Part shown: piece by piece, positions 33,298 to 42,059 of the stretch | Position numbering within the stretch: the stretch's first letter is position 1 | How the letters are laid out: the number at the start of each line of letters is the position of its first letter | From: an uncultured Collinsella sp. | Lineage (GTDB): Bacteria > Actinomycetota > Coriobacteriia > Coriobacteriales > Coriobacteriaceae | NCBI GenBank assembly: GCA_900541875.1 | Contig: UQLF01000011.1 | Location: forward strand, 22,578 to 86,577 | Direction of reading: 5' to 3' | Length of the DNA stretch: 64,000 nt | The notes under the pieces: model-generated | What the model saw: only the letters and a program-made list of their open reading frames with translations | What the model was told of the DNA's origin: nothing | The model's database searches: none | Made by a program: the position numbers and the translations under genes

Positions 33298-33654
33298 CTA
33301 ATCTTCGGGGGTTTCGATTTCGATACTTGCGATGTCGAGCTCGCGACCGTGCAGCAGGCGCACATTGGCGCCGCCACATTGGGGGCAGCGGCAATGGAAA
33401 CGGTCGTGCTCAAAGACCTCACCACAGTCCAGACACTCGCTTTGTGGATGGACCTCCTCCACGGCAAGCTCGCAGCCGCGCGTGAGCGGGTCCTCGTCGC
33501 GAAATGTCTCCCACGCAAAGTCGAGCGCCTCGCGCACGACCTCGGTCATATCCCCGATACGCAGCGTTACCAAAACGGCGCGCGAGGCCCCCGCCCCACG
33601 CGCCGCGCGAATCACTGTATCGAGTATGCCGTTGACAATGCCAACCTCGTGCAT
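33298..33654 (-). CDS. hypA: Hydrogenase nickel metallochaperone HypA
   Basis: The 118-residue protein starts 'MHEVGIVNGILDTV' with the N-terminal Met-His-Glu nickel site. The zinc site is 'CLDCGEVF' and 'CRCPQCGG'. It delivers nickel to HypB and the hydrogenase large subunit. The ribosome site overlaps the tatC stop (6-nt gap), so it is coupled to tatC. Normal length. Confidence 0.95.
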   Translation of the reverse strand: MHEVGIVNGILDTVIRAARGAGASRAVLVTLRIGDMTEVVREALDFAWETFRDEDPLTRGCELAVEEVHPQSECLDCGEVFEHDRFHCRCPQCGGANVRLLHGRELDIASIEIETPED

Positions 33655-33660
33655 ACCGAT

Positions 33661-34455
33661 TTACTCCTCGCTGTCCTCTTCGTCGTCCGAAAACAGGTCC
33701 AGACGGCTCACAAACAAGCCCTCCTTGCCCTCGCGCGCGGTAATGGCCACGCGAGCGATGGCGAGCGAAATCTCGTAGAGCGAGAGCAGGGCGCCATACA
33801 TGAGGCCCAGCGTAACGGGCGAGCCGTCGGGCGTAATCACAGCCGAGCCCGCAAGCAGGCCAACGTATACGTAACGCCAGGCACTGCGGAAGGCCGCATA
33901 GGACACAATATGGAAGACGGACAAGTAGAAGATGATGAGCGGCAGCTCAAACGCCACACCAAAGCCGATCATAAAGAGCAGCTCCATGTTGATGTAGTCC
34001 TCCAAATTGGGCAGCGCCGTGGCGACGGCCGAGGTCTCGCCGATGAGCCACTCAAAGCCCGCAGGAATGATGATGAAGTAGCAGAAGATGGCGCCCAGGA
34101 AGAACAGCACCGTCGAGGCGAGCACCGTGGGCACGACCCACTTGCGCTCGTTGGGGCGAAGCGCCGGCAGGAAAAACGCCAGAATCTGCCAGATGATCAT
34201 GGGCGTGCACATGACCACGGCCATCTTGATGGCCAGTGAGAAGCGCAGGCCAAAGCCGCCGAGCGTGGTGGTGATGTAGAACTTACCGTCCGGCACAAAG
34301 GAGCGGATGGGATCTTTCAGGATGTCGAGCACCACAGGCGTGGCGAAATACAGCACGATAGCGGCTGCAAAGACTGACACGACCACGATGGTCAGGCGGC
34401 GACGGAGCTCTCCCAGGTGATCGAAGAGCGGCATACGCGCAGGTCCGATAGGCAT
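33661..34455 (-). CDS. tatC: Twin-arginine translocase TatC
   Basis: The 264-residue membrane protein has six helices. Family signatures are 'PLFDHLGELRRRLTIVVVSV', 'PALRPNERKW' and 'LIIFYLSVFHIVSYAAFRS'. It recognises RR-signal peptides and exports folded proteins such as hydrogenase small subunits. The start ATG overlaps the tatA stop (TAATG). An acidic C-terminal tail ('FSDDEEDSEE') is present. Confidence 0.95.
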   Translation of the reverse strand: MPIGPARMPLFDHLGELRRRLTIVVVSVFAAAIVLYFATPVVLDILKDPIRSFVPDGKFYITTTLGGFGLRFSLAIKMAVVMCTPMIIWQILAFFLPALRPNERKWVVPTVLASTVLFFLGAIFCYFIIIPAGFEWLIGETSAVATALPNLEDYINMELLFMIGFGVAFELPLIIFYLSVFHIVSYAAFRSAWRYVYVGLLAGSAVITPDGSPVTLGLMYGALLSLYEISLAIARVAITAREGKEGLFVSRLDLFSDDEEDSEE

Positions 34456-35033
34456 TACTCATCGCCTCCCTTCGAAGCAGCGGCGTCATCCTCGGCCTCG
34501 AGCTCGCGAGCGAGCTGGTCGACGACGGCTTTGCGCTTGCGGGGACGACGAGCGTAGAGGTCGGCCGTCGTGGGCTCTGCCGGCTCGGGCTCGGGCTCCG
34601 GCTCTGCAGCAGGTTCGGGCTCGACGACAGGCTCGGCGGCAGCGGCAGGCTCGGTGCTCTCGGCCTCGGACTCCTCAGCAGCACCCTCGCCCTCGGCGGC
34701 AGCCTCGCTCGCGGCCTTCTCGGCAGCAAGGCGGGCACGGCGCTCGGCAAAGGTCTCCTTCTTGGCGGGCGCTGCCGTCTCGGCGGCATCCTCGTCCGCA
34801 TCGGAATCGTCATCGACGGCAGTCTTCTTGGGCTTGACCGGCGCCGAAGCGGCCTCACTTACCGGATCAATAATCTCGGACTGAACAACGGCCGTCATCT
34901 TTTCCTGCGTCTCGCGGAACTGACGGATGGCACGGCCGATCGTACGGCCCATCTGTGGGAGCTTATCCGGGCCAAACAGCAAAAAGCCGAAGACCACGAT
35001 GATCGCGAGCTCACCCTCTCCAATACCAAACAC
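34455..35033 (-). CDS. tatA: TatA/B-family translocase subunit with long acidic tail
   Basis: The 192-residue protein has an N-terminal helix 'GIGEGELAIIVVFGFLLFGP' followed by the amphipathic 'KLPQMGRTIGRAIRQFRETQ', the TatA/B hallmark. From about residue 60 it is a long Ala/Glu/Pro-rich linker ending in a basic patch 'YARRPRKRKAVV'. Length is closer to TatB. GTG 35033 is used because 'ggagg' lies 5 nt upstream; the nearby ATG is out of frame. It heads tatA-tatC-hypA-hypB. Only one TatA/B is here, so it may do both roles. Confidence 0.88.
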   Translation of the reverse strand: MFGIGEGELAIIVVFGFLLFGPDKLPQMGRTIGRAIRQFRETQEKMTAVVQSEIIDPVSEAASAPVKPKKTAVDDDSDADEDAAETAAPAKKETFAERRARLAAEKAASEAAAEGEGAAEESEAESTEPAAAAEPVVEPEPAAEPEPEPEPAEPTTADLYARRPRKRKAVVDQLARELEAEDDAAASKGGDE

Positions 35034-35186
35034 ACATACCTCCAAGGCTCGATGTGAGTCGAGCCCGCACCGCGCCATTCGGCCGGAACTCGTCTATTCA
35101 TTCGGTCAAGTATAGCGCCCGGACGCCAAAACGTCCGAGCGCATCACAAACATATGCCAAACGGCACGCCCTTTTGGGGGCAAAGA

Positions 35187-35501
35187 TTATGCAGCGGTGA
35201 TCGAAATCTCCTGGTCGACGCCCAACAGCTGGACCACGCGCATCACCGGGGGCTGCACATTGGTGCAGCTAAAGCGTTTGCCGTGGTCGACCGCGTGGTG
35301 CGCGGCGCCCACGAGCACGCCAATGCCCGTCGAATCGATGTAGCTCACCTGGGCAAAATCGAGCTCAACGGCCTCAGTGGGCTGCTCGAGCGCCAGGTCG
35401 ATAGCATTGCGCAGGCTATCGGCGTTAGAGATATCGATCTCGCCGGTTACCTTAATGGTGTAGAGCTCTGGCGTGGGGTTGGTAGAAATTCCCAAATCCA
35501 T
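35187..35501 (-). CDS. STAS-domain anti-sigma factor antagonist
   Basis: The 104-residue SpoIIAA/RsbV-like protein contains 'GEIDISNADSLRNAIDLAL' and the phosphorylation loop 'VSYIDSTGIGVLVGA', where the Ser is modified by a partner kinase. Such proteins release a sigma factor from its anti-sigma. No anti-sigma kinase or sigma gene lies beside it, so its partner is elsewhere. Ribosome site 'aaaggagcg'. It follows the aminotransferase gene by 51 nt on the same strand. Confidence 0.9.
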   Translation of the reverse strand: MDLGISTNPTPELYTIKVTGEIDISNADSLRNAIDLALEQPTEAVELDFAQVSYIDSTGIGVLVGAAHHAVDHGKRFSCTNVQPPVMRVVQLLGVDQEISITAA

Positions 35502-35552
35502 GTATACGCTCCTTTACGTATCGAAAGTGCGGATAGTACGGGAAGCCGCGCG

Positions 35553-36857
35553 TTAGGCGCGCTCGGCACGCGCAAGCTCGGCAGCGACGAGCTTAACGGC
35601 CAGCACCAGCACATCGAGCGCGGCCTCCAGGTCCTCGACCGTGGGATAGCTCGGCGCGATGCGGATGTTGGTGTCGCGCGGGTCCTTGCCATAGGGCCAG
35701 GTAGCACCGGCCGGCGTGAGCTTGACGCCCAGGTCGGCGCAAAGCGCAGCGACCTTCTGGGCCGAGCCCTCGGGACCATCGAAGCTTACAAAGTAGCCGC
35801 CGCGGGGGTGCGTCCAGGTGGCGCAGCCCGTGTCGCCCAAGCCCTCGGTGAGCTTGCGCTCGACGGCCTCAAAGCGCGGGCGCAAGAACTCGGCATGCTT
35901 TTTCATGTGCTCCTTGACCGCCTCGATGGTGGGAAGGAAGCGCACATGACGCAGCTGGTTGAGCTTATCGGCGCTGATGAGGCCGGCCTTCAGGCGCTTG
36001 GAGAACTCCGCGATAACCGCGGGGCTCGCACCGATAAAGCCGATACCGGCACCCGGGAAGGTGATCTTGGACGTCGAGGCGAATGCCACCACGCGGTCCT
36101 CGGTGCCCGCCGCGCGGGCAAGATCGAAGATGTTGGCGAGCTCGTCGGTCTCGTCGTACAGGTCATGCACGCAGTAGGCGTTGTCCCAGAAGATGCGGAA
36201 ATCGGGCGCGGCCGTGGGCATCTCAACCAGGCGGCGCACAGTGTCCTCGCTAAAGGTGATGCCCGTGGGGTTGGAATACTTGGGCACGCACCAGATGCCC
36301 TTGATGGAATCGTCGGCGGCAACGAGGCGCTCGATCTCGTCCATATCGGGGCCGTTGTCGGTCATCGCGACGGGAACGTTCTCGATGCCCAAGTCGGCGG
36401 TGATGCCAAAGTGGCGATCGTAGCCGGGAACCGGACACAGGAACTTGACCTTCTTGCCGTCGTGCGCCGCCTCGTAAGCCTCCCAGGGCTCGCTGCCGCA
36501 CGAGCCACAGCGCCAGAACATGCCGGCGATGTCGTGCTCGATCAGCAGGCTCGACGAGCCCAGCACGAGTGTCTGCTCAGCGGGGCAGCCCAGGAACTCC
36601 CCTGCCAGCTTGCGTGCCGAGGGAATGCCCTCAAAGCAGCCGTAGTTGGAGCAGTCGACGTTGCCGTCGTGCAGATCGGCATCGGCATTGAGAATATCGA
36701 GCATGGGTCGAGAGATGTCCACCTGGGAGGGCGACGGCTTGCCGCGGGCCATGTCGAGCGCCAGGCCCTTGGCCTTGACCTCGGCGACCTCGGCCTTGAG
36801 CGCCTCGATGGCGGCATCGAGTTCGGTGGTTTCCATCTTCTGGTAGATCGTCTGCAT
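35553..36857 (-). CDS. PLP-dependent class I aminotransferase (aspartate aminotransferase-like, PF12897 type)
   Basis: The 434-residue protein carries the PLP lysine in 'FASTSKITFPGAGIGF', 'YSNPTGITFSEDTVRRLVEM' and 'FRIFWDNAYCVHDLYDE'. The C-terminal substrate Arg is in 'TNIRIAPSYPTVEDL'. The long N-terminus and 'MARGKPSPSQVDIS' mark the atypical aspartate/aromatic aminotransferase subgroup rather than AspC. Substrate is not certain. Ribosome site 'gaaaggtcg'. Confidence 0.87.
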   Translation of the reverse strand: MQTIYQKMETTELDAAIEALKAEVAEVKAKGLALDMARGKPSPSQVDISRPMLDILNADADLHDGNVDCSNYGCFEGIPSARKLAGEFLGCPAEQTLVLGSSSLLIEHDIAGMFWRCGSCGSEPWEAYEAAHDGKKVKFLCPVPGYDRHFGITADLGIENVPVAMTDNGPDMDEIERLVAADDSIKGIWCVPKYSNPTGITFSEDTVRRLVEMPTAAPDFRIFWDNAYCVHDLYDETDELANIFDLARAAGTEDRVVAFASTSKITFPGAGIGFIGASPAVIAEFSKRLKAGLISADKLNQLRHVRFLPTIEAVKEHMKKHAEFLRPRFEAVERKLTEGLGDTGCATWTHPRGGYFVSFDGPEGSAQKVAALCADLGVKLTPAGATWPYGKDPRDTNIRIAPSYPTVEDLEAALDVLVLAVKLVAAELARAERA

Positions 36858-37006
36858 GGGTGCGACCTTTCACGAAGCGGTACGTTGCAATTCTTCTAAG
36901 TATAGACCGCCACCGTCGCAACGTTATGAAGCCGTGATAGATTAAGTCCATCGCAATAAATTACGAATCGCCGCGCATGCCGGCATGGAGCGCCCAAGGA
37001 GGCACT

Positions 37007-37261
37007 ATGGAGTACGGATCGTTCCAGGCCGAGGAATTCGGCGACCTGCAGCGCCTGGTCGACGGACTGTTTTACGACCGTCACGCCATCGACCGCCTGG
37101 ATCTGATCGTACAGGCCGAAATCTTGGACCTGGCACCCGATCTCATGGAAATCGTAAACCTTTTGCCGCCCGGCTATTACGACCGCCAGTCACTTTGCGA
37201 CCAGCTCAACTCGGCACTAGCCGCCCACGGCTGGGGCGCCGTCTACGGCACCGTGGAATAA
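37007..37261 (+). CDS. Small hypothetical protein
   Basis: The 84-residue acidic soluble protein has a strong ribosome site 'aaggagg' five bases before ATG 37007. It reads 'MEYGSFQAEEFGDLQRLVDG' then 'EIVNLLPPGYYDRQSLCDQL'. It has no membrane helix and no known motif to me. It probably is a conserved small Coriobacteriia protein given its codon use and ribosome site. A dispersed repeat begins 3 nt after the stop. Confidence 0.75.
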   Translation: MEYGSFQAEEFGDLQRLVDGLFYDRHAIDRLDLIVQAEILDLAPDLMEIVNLLPPGYYDRQSLCDQLNSALAAHGWGAVYGTVE

Positions 37262-37263
37262 GC

Positions 37264-37293
37264 CTAGTCATTTAAGAACGTCCCCAATGACTA
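37264..37293. repeat. Dispersed repeat copy directly after a stop codon
   Basis: These 30 bases are identical to 411-440 ('ctagtcatttaagaacgtcc' then 'ccaatgacta'). The copy starts 3 nt after the hypothetical gene's stop and runs into the following hairpin. Confidence 0.85.
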
Positions 37294-37330
37294 AAACGCC
37301 GCTTGTGATGGTGTTCGCAGGCGGCGTTTT
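37293..37330. terminator. Bidirectional terminator
   Basis: Arms AAAACGCCGC (37293-37302) and GCGGCGTTTT (37321-37330), between the convergent hypothetical gene and nhaA. Confidence 0.85.
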
Positions 37331-37347
37331 CAAACTTGTATGTGCCT

Positions 37348-38706
37348 CTACTCGTCCTTGGGCGCGGGGTGTTTGCAGACCACGCTCATGTAGATCATGC
37401 CGAGCACGGCAGCGGTGACCGAACCGGCAAGGATGGCGGCCTTGGCAGCCAGAACCTCAAACTGGGCCGTCGGGAAGGCAAGGCCGCTGATGAGAATCGA
37501 CATGGTAAAGCCGATACCGCCCAGAATGCCCACGCCGGCAATCATGTGCCAGTTGACATTGTGCGGCAGCTCGCAGACCCTAAACTTAACCAGGGCAAAC
37601 GTCATGCCAAAGATACCAATCGGCTTGCCCAGCAGCATGCCAAAGTACACACCGAGCGTCACCGGGTCGGTGAGCAGCGTGCTCATGTCCACGCCCACCA
37701 GGCGAACCTGTGCGTTCACGAACGCAAAGATCGGCAGAATCACAAAGTTGACCGGCGTGGAGATCAGACGCTCCATACGAATGAGCGGCGGGGTCACGCG
37801 GTGCATGACGCGCTCGACCTTGGTGGTCGAGACGGTAAAGTCATGCTGGCCCAGGATGTGTGCCTCGTCGTCGTAGCGATCATCGAGCAGCGGCAGGCAC
37901 TCTCCCAACCAATCGGTGAGGCTATCGAGCTTGACGCCGCACTTGGCCGGGATGGTAAAGGCCAAGATGACGCCGGCGAGCGTAGCGTGCACGCCGCTCT
38001 TGAACATGCAGAACCACAGCAGCAGGCCCAGCACCGAGTACGGGGCAAGGCGGTAATGCTGCGTCTTGTTGAGCCACACGAGTGCGCAGGTCACAAGCGC
38101 GGCGGCGCCCAACCAAAACGGATTGGGGCTCTGACCGTAGAAGATGGCGATGGCGGCGATGGAAATGAGGTCGTCGGCGATGGCGAGCGTCGAGAAGAAT
38201 ACGCGCACGCCGTTGGGCACGCGATTGCCCAAAAGCGACAGCACGCCCAGCGCAAAGGCAATATCGGTTGCCATGGGAATGGCCCAGCCGTTGTGCGCGC
38301 CGGCATGGTTAAAGATCAGATAGATGCAGGCGGGAACGACGACGCCGCCCACGGCCGCCAGCATGGGAAGCATAGCCTGGCGCGGGTTTTTGAGCTCGCC
38401 GACCGTCATCTCGTACTTAAGCTCAATGCCCACCAGCAAAAAGAAAATCGCCATGAGGAAGTCGTTGACGAAAAGCTCAACGGTGAGACCAGCCGTAAGG
38501 TTGCCCAGACCCACATACAGCGGGGTCTCCAAAAAGTGATGGATGGCCTCGTAGGCATCGGTATTAGCGCAAATGACGGCGGCGATGGCGGCGAAGACCA
38601 TGACGGCGGCGGAAATCGTGCCGTTCTCGGCGATGCGCTCCCAAATGTCGTGGCGCTCAAAACGCTTGCGCTCACGAACGTTGAACAGCTGCTCAGTTGC
38701 TGCCAT
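37348..38706 (-). CDS. nhaA: Na+/H+ antiporter NhaA
   Basis: The 452-residue protein has about 12 helices. NhaA signatures include 'FFLLVGIELKYEMTVGEL', 'GWAIPMATDIAFALGVLSLL' (the paired Asp of the ion site), 'ADDLISIAAIAIFY' and 'GIGFTMSILISGLAF'. It exports sodium in exchange for protons. It is longer than E. coli NhaA (388) because of an extra cytoplasmic loop around residues 265-300. Ribosome site 'aaaggagcc'. The gap 38707-38914 holds its promoter region; nothing else seen. Confidence 0.94.
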   Translation of the reverse strand: MAATEQLFNVRERKRFERHDIWERIAENGTISAAVMVFAAIAAVICANTDAYEAIHHFLETPLYVGLGNLTAGLTVELFVNDFLMAIFFLLVGIELKYEMTVGELKNPRQAMLPMLAAVGGVVVPACIYLIFNHAGAHNGWAIPMATDIAFALGVLSLLGNRVPNGVRVFFSTLAIADDLISIAAIAIFYGQSPNPFWLGAAALVTCALVWLNKTQHYRLAPYSVLGLLLWFCMFKSGVHATLAGVILAFTIPAKCGVKLDSLTDWLGECLPLLDDRYDDEAHILGQHDFTVSTTKVERVMHRVTPPLIRMERLISTPVNFVILPIFAFVNAQVRLVGVDMSTLLTDPVTLGVYFGMLLGKPIGIFGMTFALVKFRVCELPHNVNWHMIAGVGILGGIGFTMSILISGLAFPTAQFEVLAAKAAILAGSVTAAVLGMIYMSVVCKHPAPKDE

Positions 38707-38914
38707 GGGCGGCTCCTTTCACGGGAAAGCTCCCGTCTTAAAAAAGCACGGCCCGCCCAAGTGGCGGCGCCGCGCTCTAACGTATTACGCTTGCATCTAG
38801 CCTACCCTGCACGACAAGCACGCAGGCGTGACCGAAAAGCGGAACCACAGGTTGAACATTATTTGCTCAACGGCACGGGCACGCCTGTCCAAGAGACGAC
38901 GCGACGACGTGCAC

Positions 38915-38953
38915 AAAAAACGACCGGAGCGCGGGGCGTCCGCGATCCGGTCG
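38915..38953 (-). terminator. Terminator of the pyrophosphatase gene
   Basis: Stem CGACCGGA/TCCGGTCG with an inner GC-rich pairing, followed on the minus strand by TTTTTT. Confidence 0.85.
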
Positions 38954-38973
38954 TGGCGTTTGGTCAACTAAAC

Positions 38974-39897
38974 CTAGCAGGCGGCCATGATGGGGGCTGC
39001 GACCTGCTTCTTACGGGAGAGGACGCCCGGCATCCAGACGCCGTCGTGCTCGTCGGCAATGCCCAGGCCCTTCTGAGCGGCCTCGGTCTCGCCCTCGAGC
39101 AGGACCTGCGAGCCCTCCTCCATGATGTCGGTGATGCACAGGACGATGCCGTCAGCACCCTTCTCGGCGGCGTAGGCGCGCATGGCCTCGCGAATCTCGT
39201 CGATCATACCGAGCGCGCGGGTCTTGTCGACAGTCTCGTACTGGCCGATGAGCAGCTTCTTGCCGGCGGGCTCGAACATCTTGATGTCGTTGCCGACCAT
39301 CTCGGCTGCGGTGAAGGAGCCGGACGGACGGGTGAGGAAGACCTCCATGCCAAACTTAACCGGGTCGACGCCCACCTGCTCGCCGAGCTTAGCGGCGACG
39401 GCGCGGTCGACATCGGTGGTGGTGGGGCTCTTGAGCATAAGCGTGTCGGTCATCATGGCCGAGAGCAGCAGCTTGGCCTGGACGTCGGAAAGCTCAACGC
39501 CAAGCACGCCGGCGAGCTTGGTGACGATGGTGCAGCTGGAGCCCCAGGGCAGGCAGATGTAGTGCAGCGGGCCGGCGGTCTCGAAGTCGCCGATGCGGTG
39601 ATGGTCGACAACGCCAAAGACCGTGGCGTCCTTAAGACCGGCGACGGACTGGGCAGACTCGTTGTGGTCGGTGAGGACGACGAGCTGACCGGCCTCGACG
39701 GACTCGATCACGCGGGGCTCGGCGATGCCGGCGTCGGCAAGCAGCTTGGCGGACTCGGCCGGAAGCTGACCAAGGGCGCAGGCCTCGTAGGTGTTGCCGG
39801 CATACTCAACCTGATTGAGCAGCTGGGACAGGACGACGGCGCTCATGATGGCGTCGTTATCGGGGTTCTGGTGACCAAAGACAAGAACGTTTGCCAT
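38974..39897 (-). CDS. ppaC: Manganese-dependent inorganic pyrophosphatase (DHH family)
   Basis: The 307-residue cytosolic enzyme hydrolyses PPi. DHH-family metal motifs are 'VFGHQNPDNDAIMSAVVL', 'LVVLTDHNESAQS', 'VFGVVDHHRIGDF' and the C-terminal 'PGVLSRKKQVAAPI' for phosphate binding. Full length for family II enzymes (about 309). Ribosome site 'gtggaggat'. Monocistronic. Confidence 0.94.
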   Translation of the reverse strand: MANVLVFGHQNPDNDAIMSAVVLSQLLNQVEYAGNTYEACALGQLPAESAKLLADAGIAEPRVIESVEAGQLVVLTDHNESAQSVAGLKDATVFGVVDHHRIGDFETAGPLHYICLPWGSSCTIVTKLAGVLGVELSDVQAKLLLSAMMTDTLMLKSPTTTDVDRAVAAKLGEQVGVDPVKFGMEVFLTRPSGSFTAAEMVGNDIKMFEPAGKKLLIGQYETVDKTRALGMIDEIREAMRAYAAEKGADGIVLCITDIMEEGSQVLLEGETEAAQKGLGIADEHDGVWMPGVLSRKKQVAAPIMAAC

Positions 39898-40029
39898 GGA
39901 TATCCTCCACTTGATATGTGTACTTGGACGTAGCTATGGTAGCACGCCGATGCCGAGCCTTCGCAGACGGAAGGGCCGCGGCGCAATTTGGGGCAAGTGC
40001 CGGGACGAAATCTGCCCCCCTTGCACCAG

Positions 40030-40983
40030 CTATTTGCCGGCGGCGCGCAGGGCTACGTAGGCGGCACCGATGATGCCGGCGTCGTTGCCGAGCGAAGCGA
40101 CCTTAATGGGCGTCTCGCGCGAGGCAGAAAGCGCGTAGCGCTGGAAATACTCGCGAGCCTTGTCGAGGTAGACATCGGCCGAGGCGGAGGCGCCGCCGCC
40201 GATAAGGAACATCTCGGGATCGACCACGTTGGCAATAAGCGCCAGTGCGCGACCGAGATAGTCGGCCATGGTATCGGCCGCGGCCAGCGCAAGCTTGTCA
40301 CCCTCGCGGCAGGCCTGGAACACGTCCTTGGAATCGGAGGGGCCGGTGAGCTCGATGGGCTCGACACCCGCCTTCTTGCACTCGGCAAGGTAGTTGCTCA
40401 CCACGCCGGTGGCGCTGGAATACTGCTCCAGGTGGCCATGGCCGCCGCAGCCGCAGGTGCGCTCCTCGGCCGGGTTCAGGCACATGTGGCCAATCTCGCC
40501 GCCAGCACCCACAACGCCCGATACCACGTCACCGTTGACGATAACGCCGCCGCCCACGCCGGTACCGATGGTGACCATCACCACGTTCTGCACGCCCCTG
40601 GCAGAACCGAGCCAGGCCTCGCCCATAGCAGCGGCGTTGGCATCGTTCTCGTACTTAACGACCGCGTCGGGACAGTGCTCCTGAATGGCGATCCTCAGCT
40701 TGGGCAGGTTAATGGCAATGTTGGCCTTGACCTTGGCATCGCCCGACGCCGGAATGGGGCACGGAACGGCCAGGCCAATGCCTGCCACAAAGGCGCGCGG
40801 AATCTGCGCCTTGGCGACCACCTGGTCGATAGCCTCGGTCACCGCGGCAAAGCCCGCAGCGTCAACGATAGGAGGCGTAGGCACGCTGGCCTTGGCAAGC
40901 AGGTTACCGTCTTCGTCGAACAGGCCCTCCTTGACCGAAGTGCCGCCGACGTCAATGCCGATGTAGTACTGCTTAGGTTCCAT
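40030..40983 (-). CDS. glcK: ROK-family glucokinase
   Basis: The 317-residue kinase has an N-terminal phosphate loop 'YYIGIDVGGTSVKEGLFDE', 'NDANAAAMGEAWLG' with the catalytic Asp, 'TIGTGVGGGVIVNGDVV' and the ROK zinc site 'ERTCGCGGHGHLEQY'. The length and zinc motif fit glucose kinases rather than NagC-type repressors, since there is no HTH. The start ATG 40983 has 'aaaggtggg' upstream; the in-frame sequence above it covers the promoter region. Confidence 0.92.
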   Translation of the reverse strand: MEPKQYYIGIDVGGTSVKEGLFDEDGNLLAKASVPTPPIVDAAGFAAVTEAIDQVVAKAQIPRAFVAGIGLAVPCPIPASGDAKVKANIAINLPKLRIAIQEHCPDAVVKYENDANAAAMGEAWLGSARGVQNVVMVTIGTGVGGGVIVNGDVVSGVVGAGGEIGHMCLNPAEERTCGCGGHGHLEQYSSATGVVSNYLAECKKAGVEPIELTGPSDSKDVFQACREGDKLALAAADTMADYLGRALALIANVVDPEMFLIGGGASASADVYLDKAREYFQRYALSASRETPIKVASLGNDAGIIGAAYVALRAAGK

Positions 40984-41037
40984 GGGAGCCCACCTTTCTC
41001 GTTTAAACATTGCCTGTATGGTACCGCTCCCAAGGCA

Positions 41038-41078
41038 AAAACCTACCAAAAAGGGACAGGTTTGTTTTGGTAGGTTTT
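41038..41078. repeat. Inverted repeat upstream of glcK
   Basis: Perfect 14-bp arms AAAACCTACCAAAA/TTTTGGTAGGTTTT with a 13-nt loop 'aagggacaggttt'-like. It lies in the divergent gap between glcK and the GntR gene. It may be an operator or a decayed terminator. Confidence 0.6.
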
Positions 41079-41131
41079 ATCTGGGAAAACGCGAATGACC
41101 GCTTAACGCGACATTACTCAGATGTTTATCT

Positions 41132-41149
41132 AATTAGAGCGCTCTAATT
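41132..41149. promoter_or_regulatory. 18-bp perfect palindrome, probable GntR operator
   Basis: AATTAGAGC/GCTCTAATT, centred 125 nt before the GntR start in AT-rich promoter DNA. The symmetry and position suggest autoregulation, and perhaps control of divergent glcK. Confidence 0.65.
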
Positions 41150-41265
41150 TATATGCAAAGCGACTTTTAATTATATCTTTCTCGAACTTTTTCAATATAT
41201 AATAGGGATGCTTAGGTGTTAACTATACTTTCTTTTATACTCAATCAAGTTGGAAAGGAGGCTCC

Positions 41266-41985
41266 ATGATTCCCAAATACGAGGCGATAGCTGCAGATAT
41301 TCGTCGCACTATCGAGGATGGCGCTCTTAAACCGGGCGACAAGCTTCCTACCGTCGTTGAGTTCTGCAAGCTCTATAGCGTTTCCAAAATCACCGTCAAA
41401 CGAGCTATTGAACAAATCACCGAGGAAGGCCTTATTACCAGCCGACGCGGATCGGGCACCTACGTTAAGGACACGGCGGGACTTCCCGGCCAGGCGTTTT
41501 TCCAGGGCAAAAACGACCGTGCCCAGGGCTTTTCGTATGAGCACCGCGGGGAGAAGGTTACCTCAGTGGTCTACGATTTCTCGATTGTTAATCCACCAGC
41601 GGACATCGCAGCCCAGCTGGGAATTGCCGAGGATGACTTTGCCTATCACATCGTGCGCGTGCGTCAGGCCGACGAGAAGCCCATCGTTATCGAGTACACC
41701 TACATGCCCCTCGAGCTGATTCCAGGCCTTAAAAAGAAGGACCTGTACGGATCGCTCTACCGCTTCATCCGCGAGCAATGTGGCCTGAAGATTTCGAGCT
41801 TTCACCGTACCATTCGCGCCGTGGCAGCAACCGAAGAAGAAGCCGAGCGTCTGGACACCAAACCTGGCTCTCCCCTGCTCGAGCTCACCCAGATTGGCTT
41901 TTTGGACAGCGGTGCCGCCTTTGAGTATTCGACCTCGCGCAACGTTGGCGACCGCTTTGAGTTGCACAATGTAACGTTGGCGTAG
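41266..41985 (+). CDS. GntR-family regulator with UTRA domain
   Basis: The 239-residue protein has an N-terminal winged helix 'LKPGDKLPTVVEFCKLYSVS' and 'ITVKRAIEQITEEGLITSRR', wing 'GSGTYVKDT', then a UTRA ligand domain from about residue 85. Strong ribosome site 'aaaggagg'. It is divergent from glucokinase and upstream of manA, so it probably senses a hexose phosphate and controls one or both. It differs from the regulator at 8865 and has a different likely operator. Confidence 0.9.
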   Translation: MIPKYEAIAADIRRTIEDGALKPGDKLPTVVEFCKLYSVSKITVKRAIEQITEEGLITSRRGSGTYVKDTAGLPGQAFFQGKNDRAQGFSYEHRGEKVTSVVYDFSIVNPPADIAAQLGIAEDDFAYHIVRVRQADEKPIVIEYTYMPLELIPGLKKKDLYGSLYRFIREQCGLKISSFHRTIRAVAATEEEAERLDTKPGSPLLELTQIGFLDSGAAFEYSTSRNVGDRFELHNVTLA

Positions 41986-42059
41986 GTTTTTGTAGTCATG
42001 CGGGCGCTCGTTTTGCGCTGCTTTGCGCGGCGCCCGCGCAACACAATGGAGGTATGAAT

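Noticed and set aside
37336..39933. Very long plus-strand open frame (865 codons)
   Set aside because: It is exactly antisense to nhaA and the pyrophosphatase gene, both with clear motifs and ribosome sites. High-GC codon structure keeps the opposite frame open, and its product is His/Gly/Val-rich without any family match.
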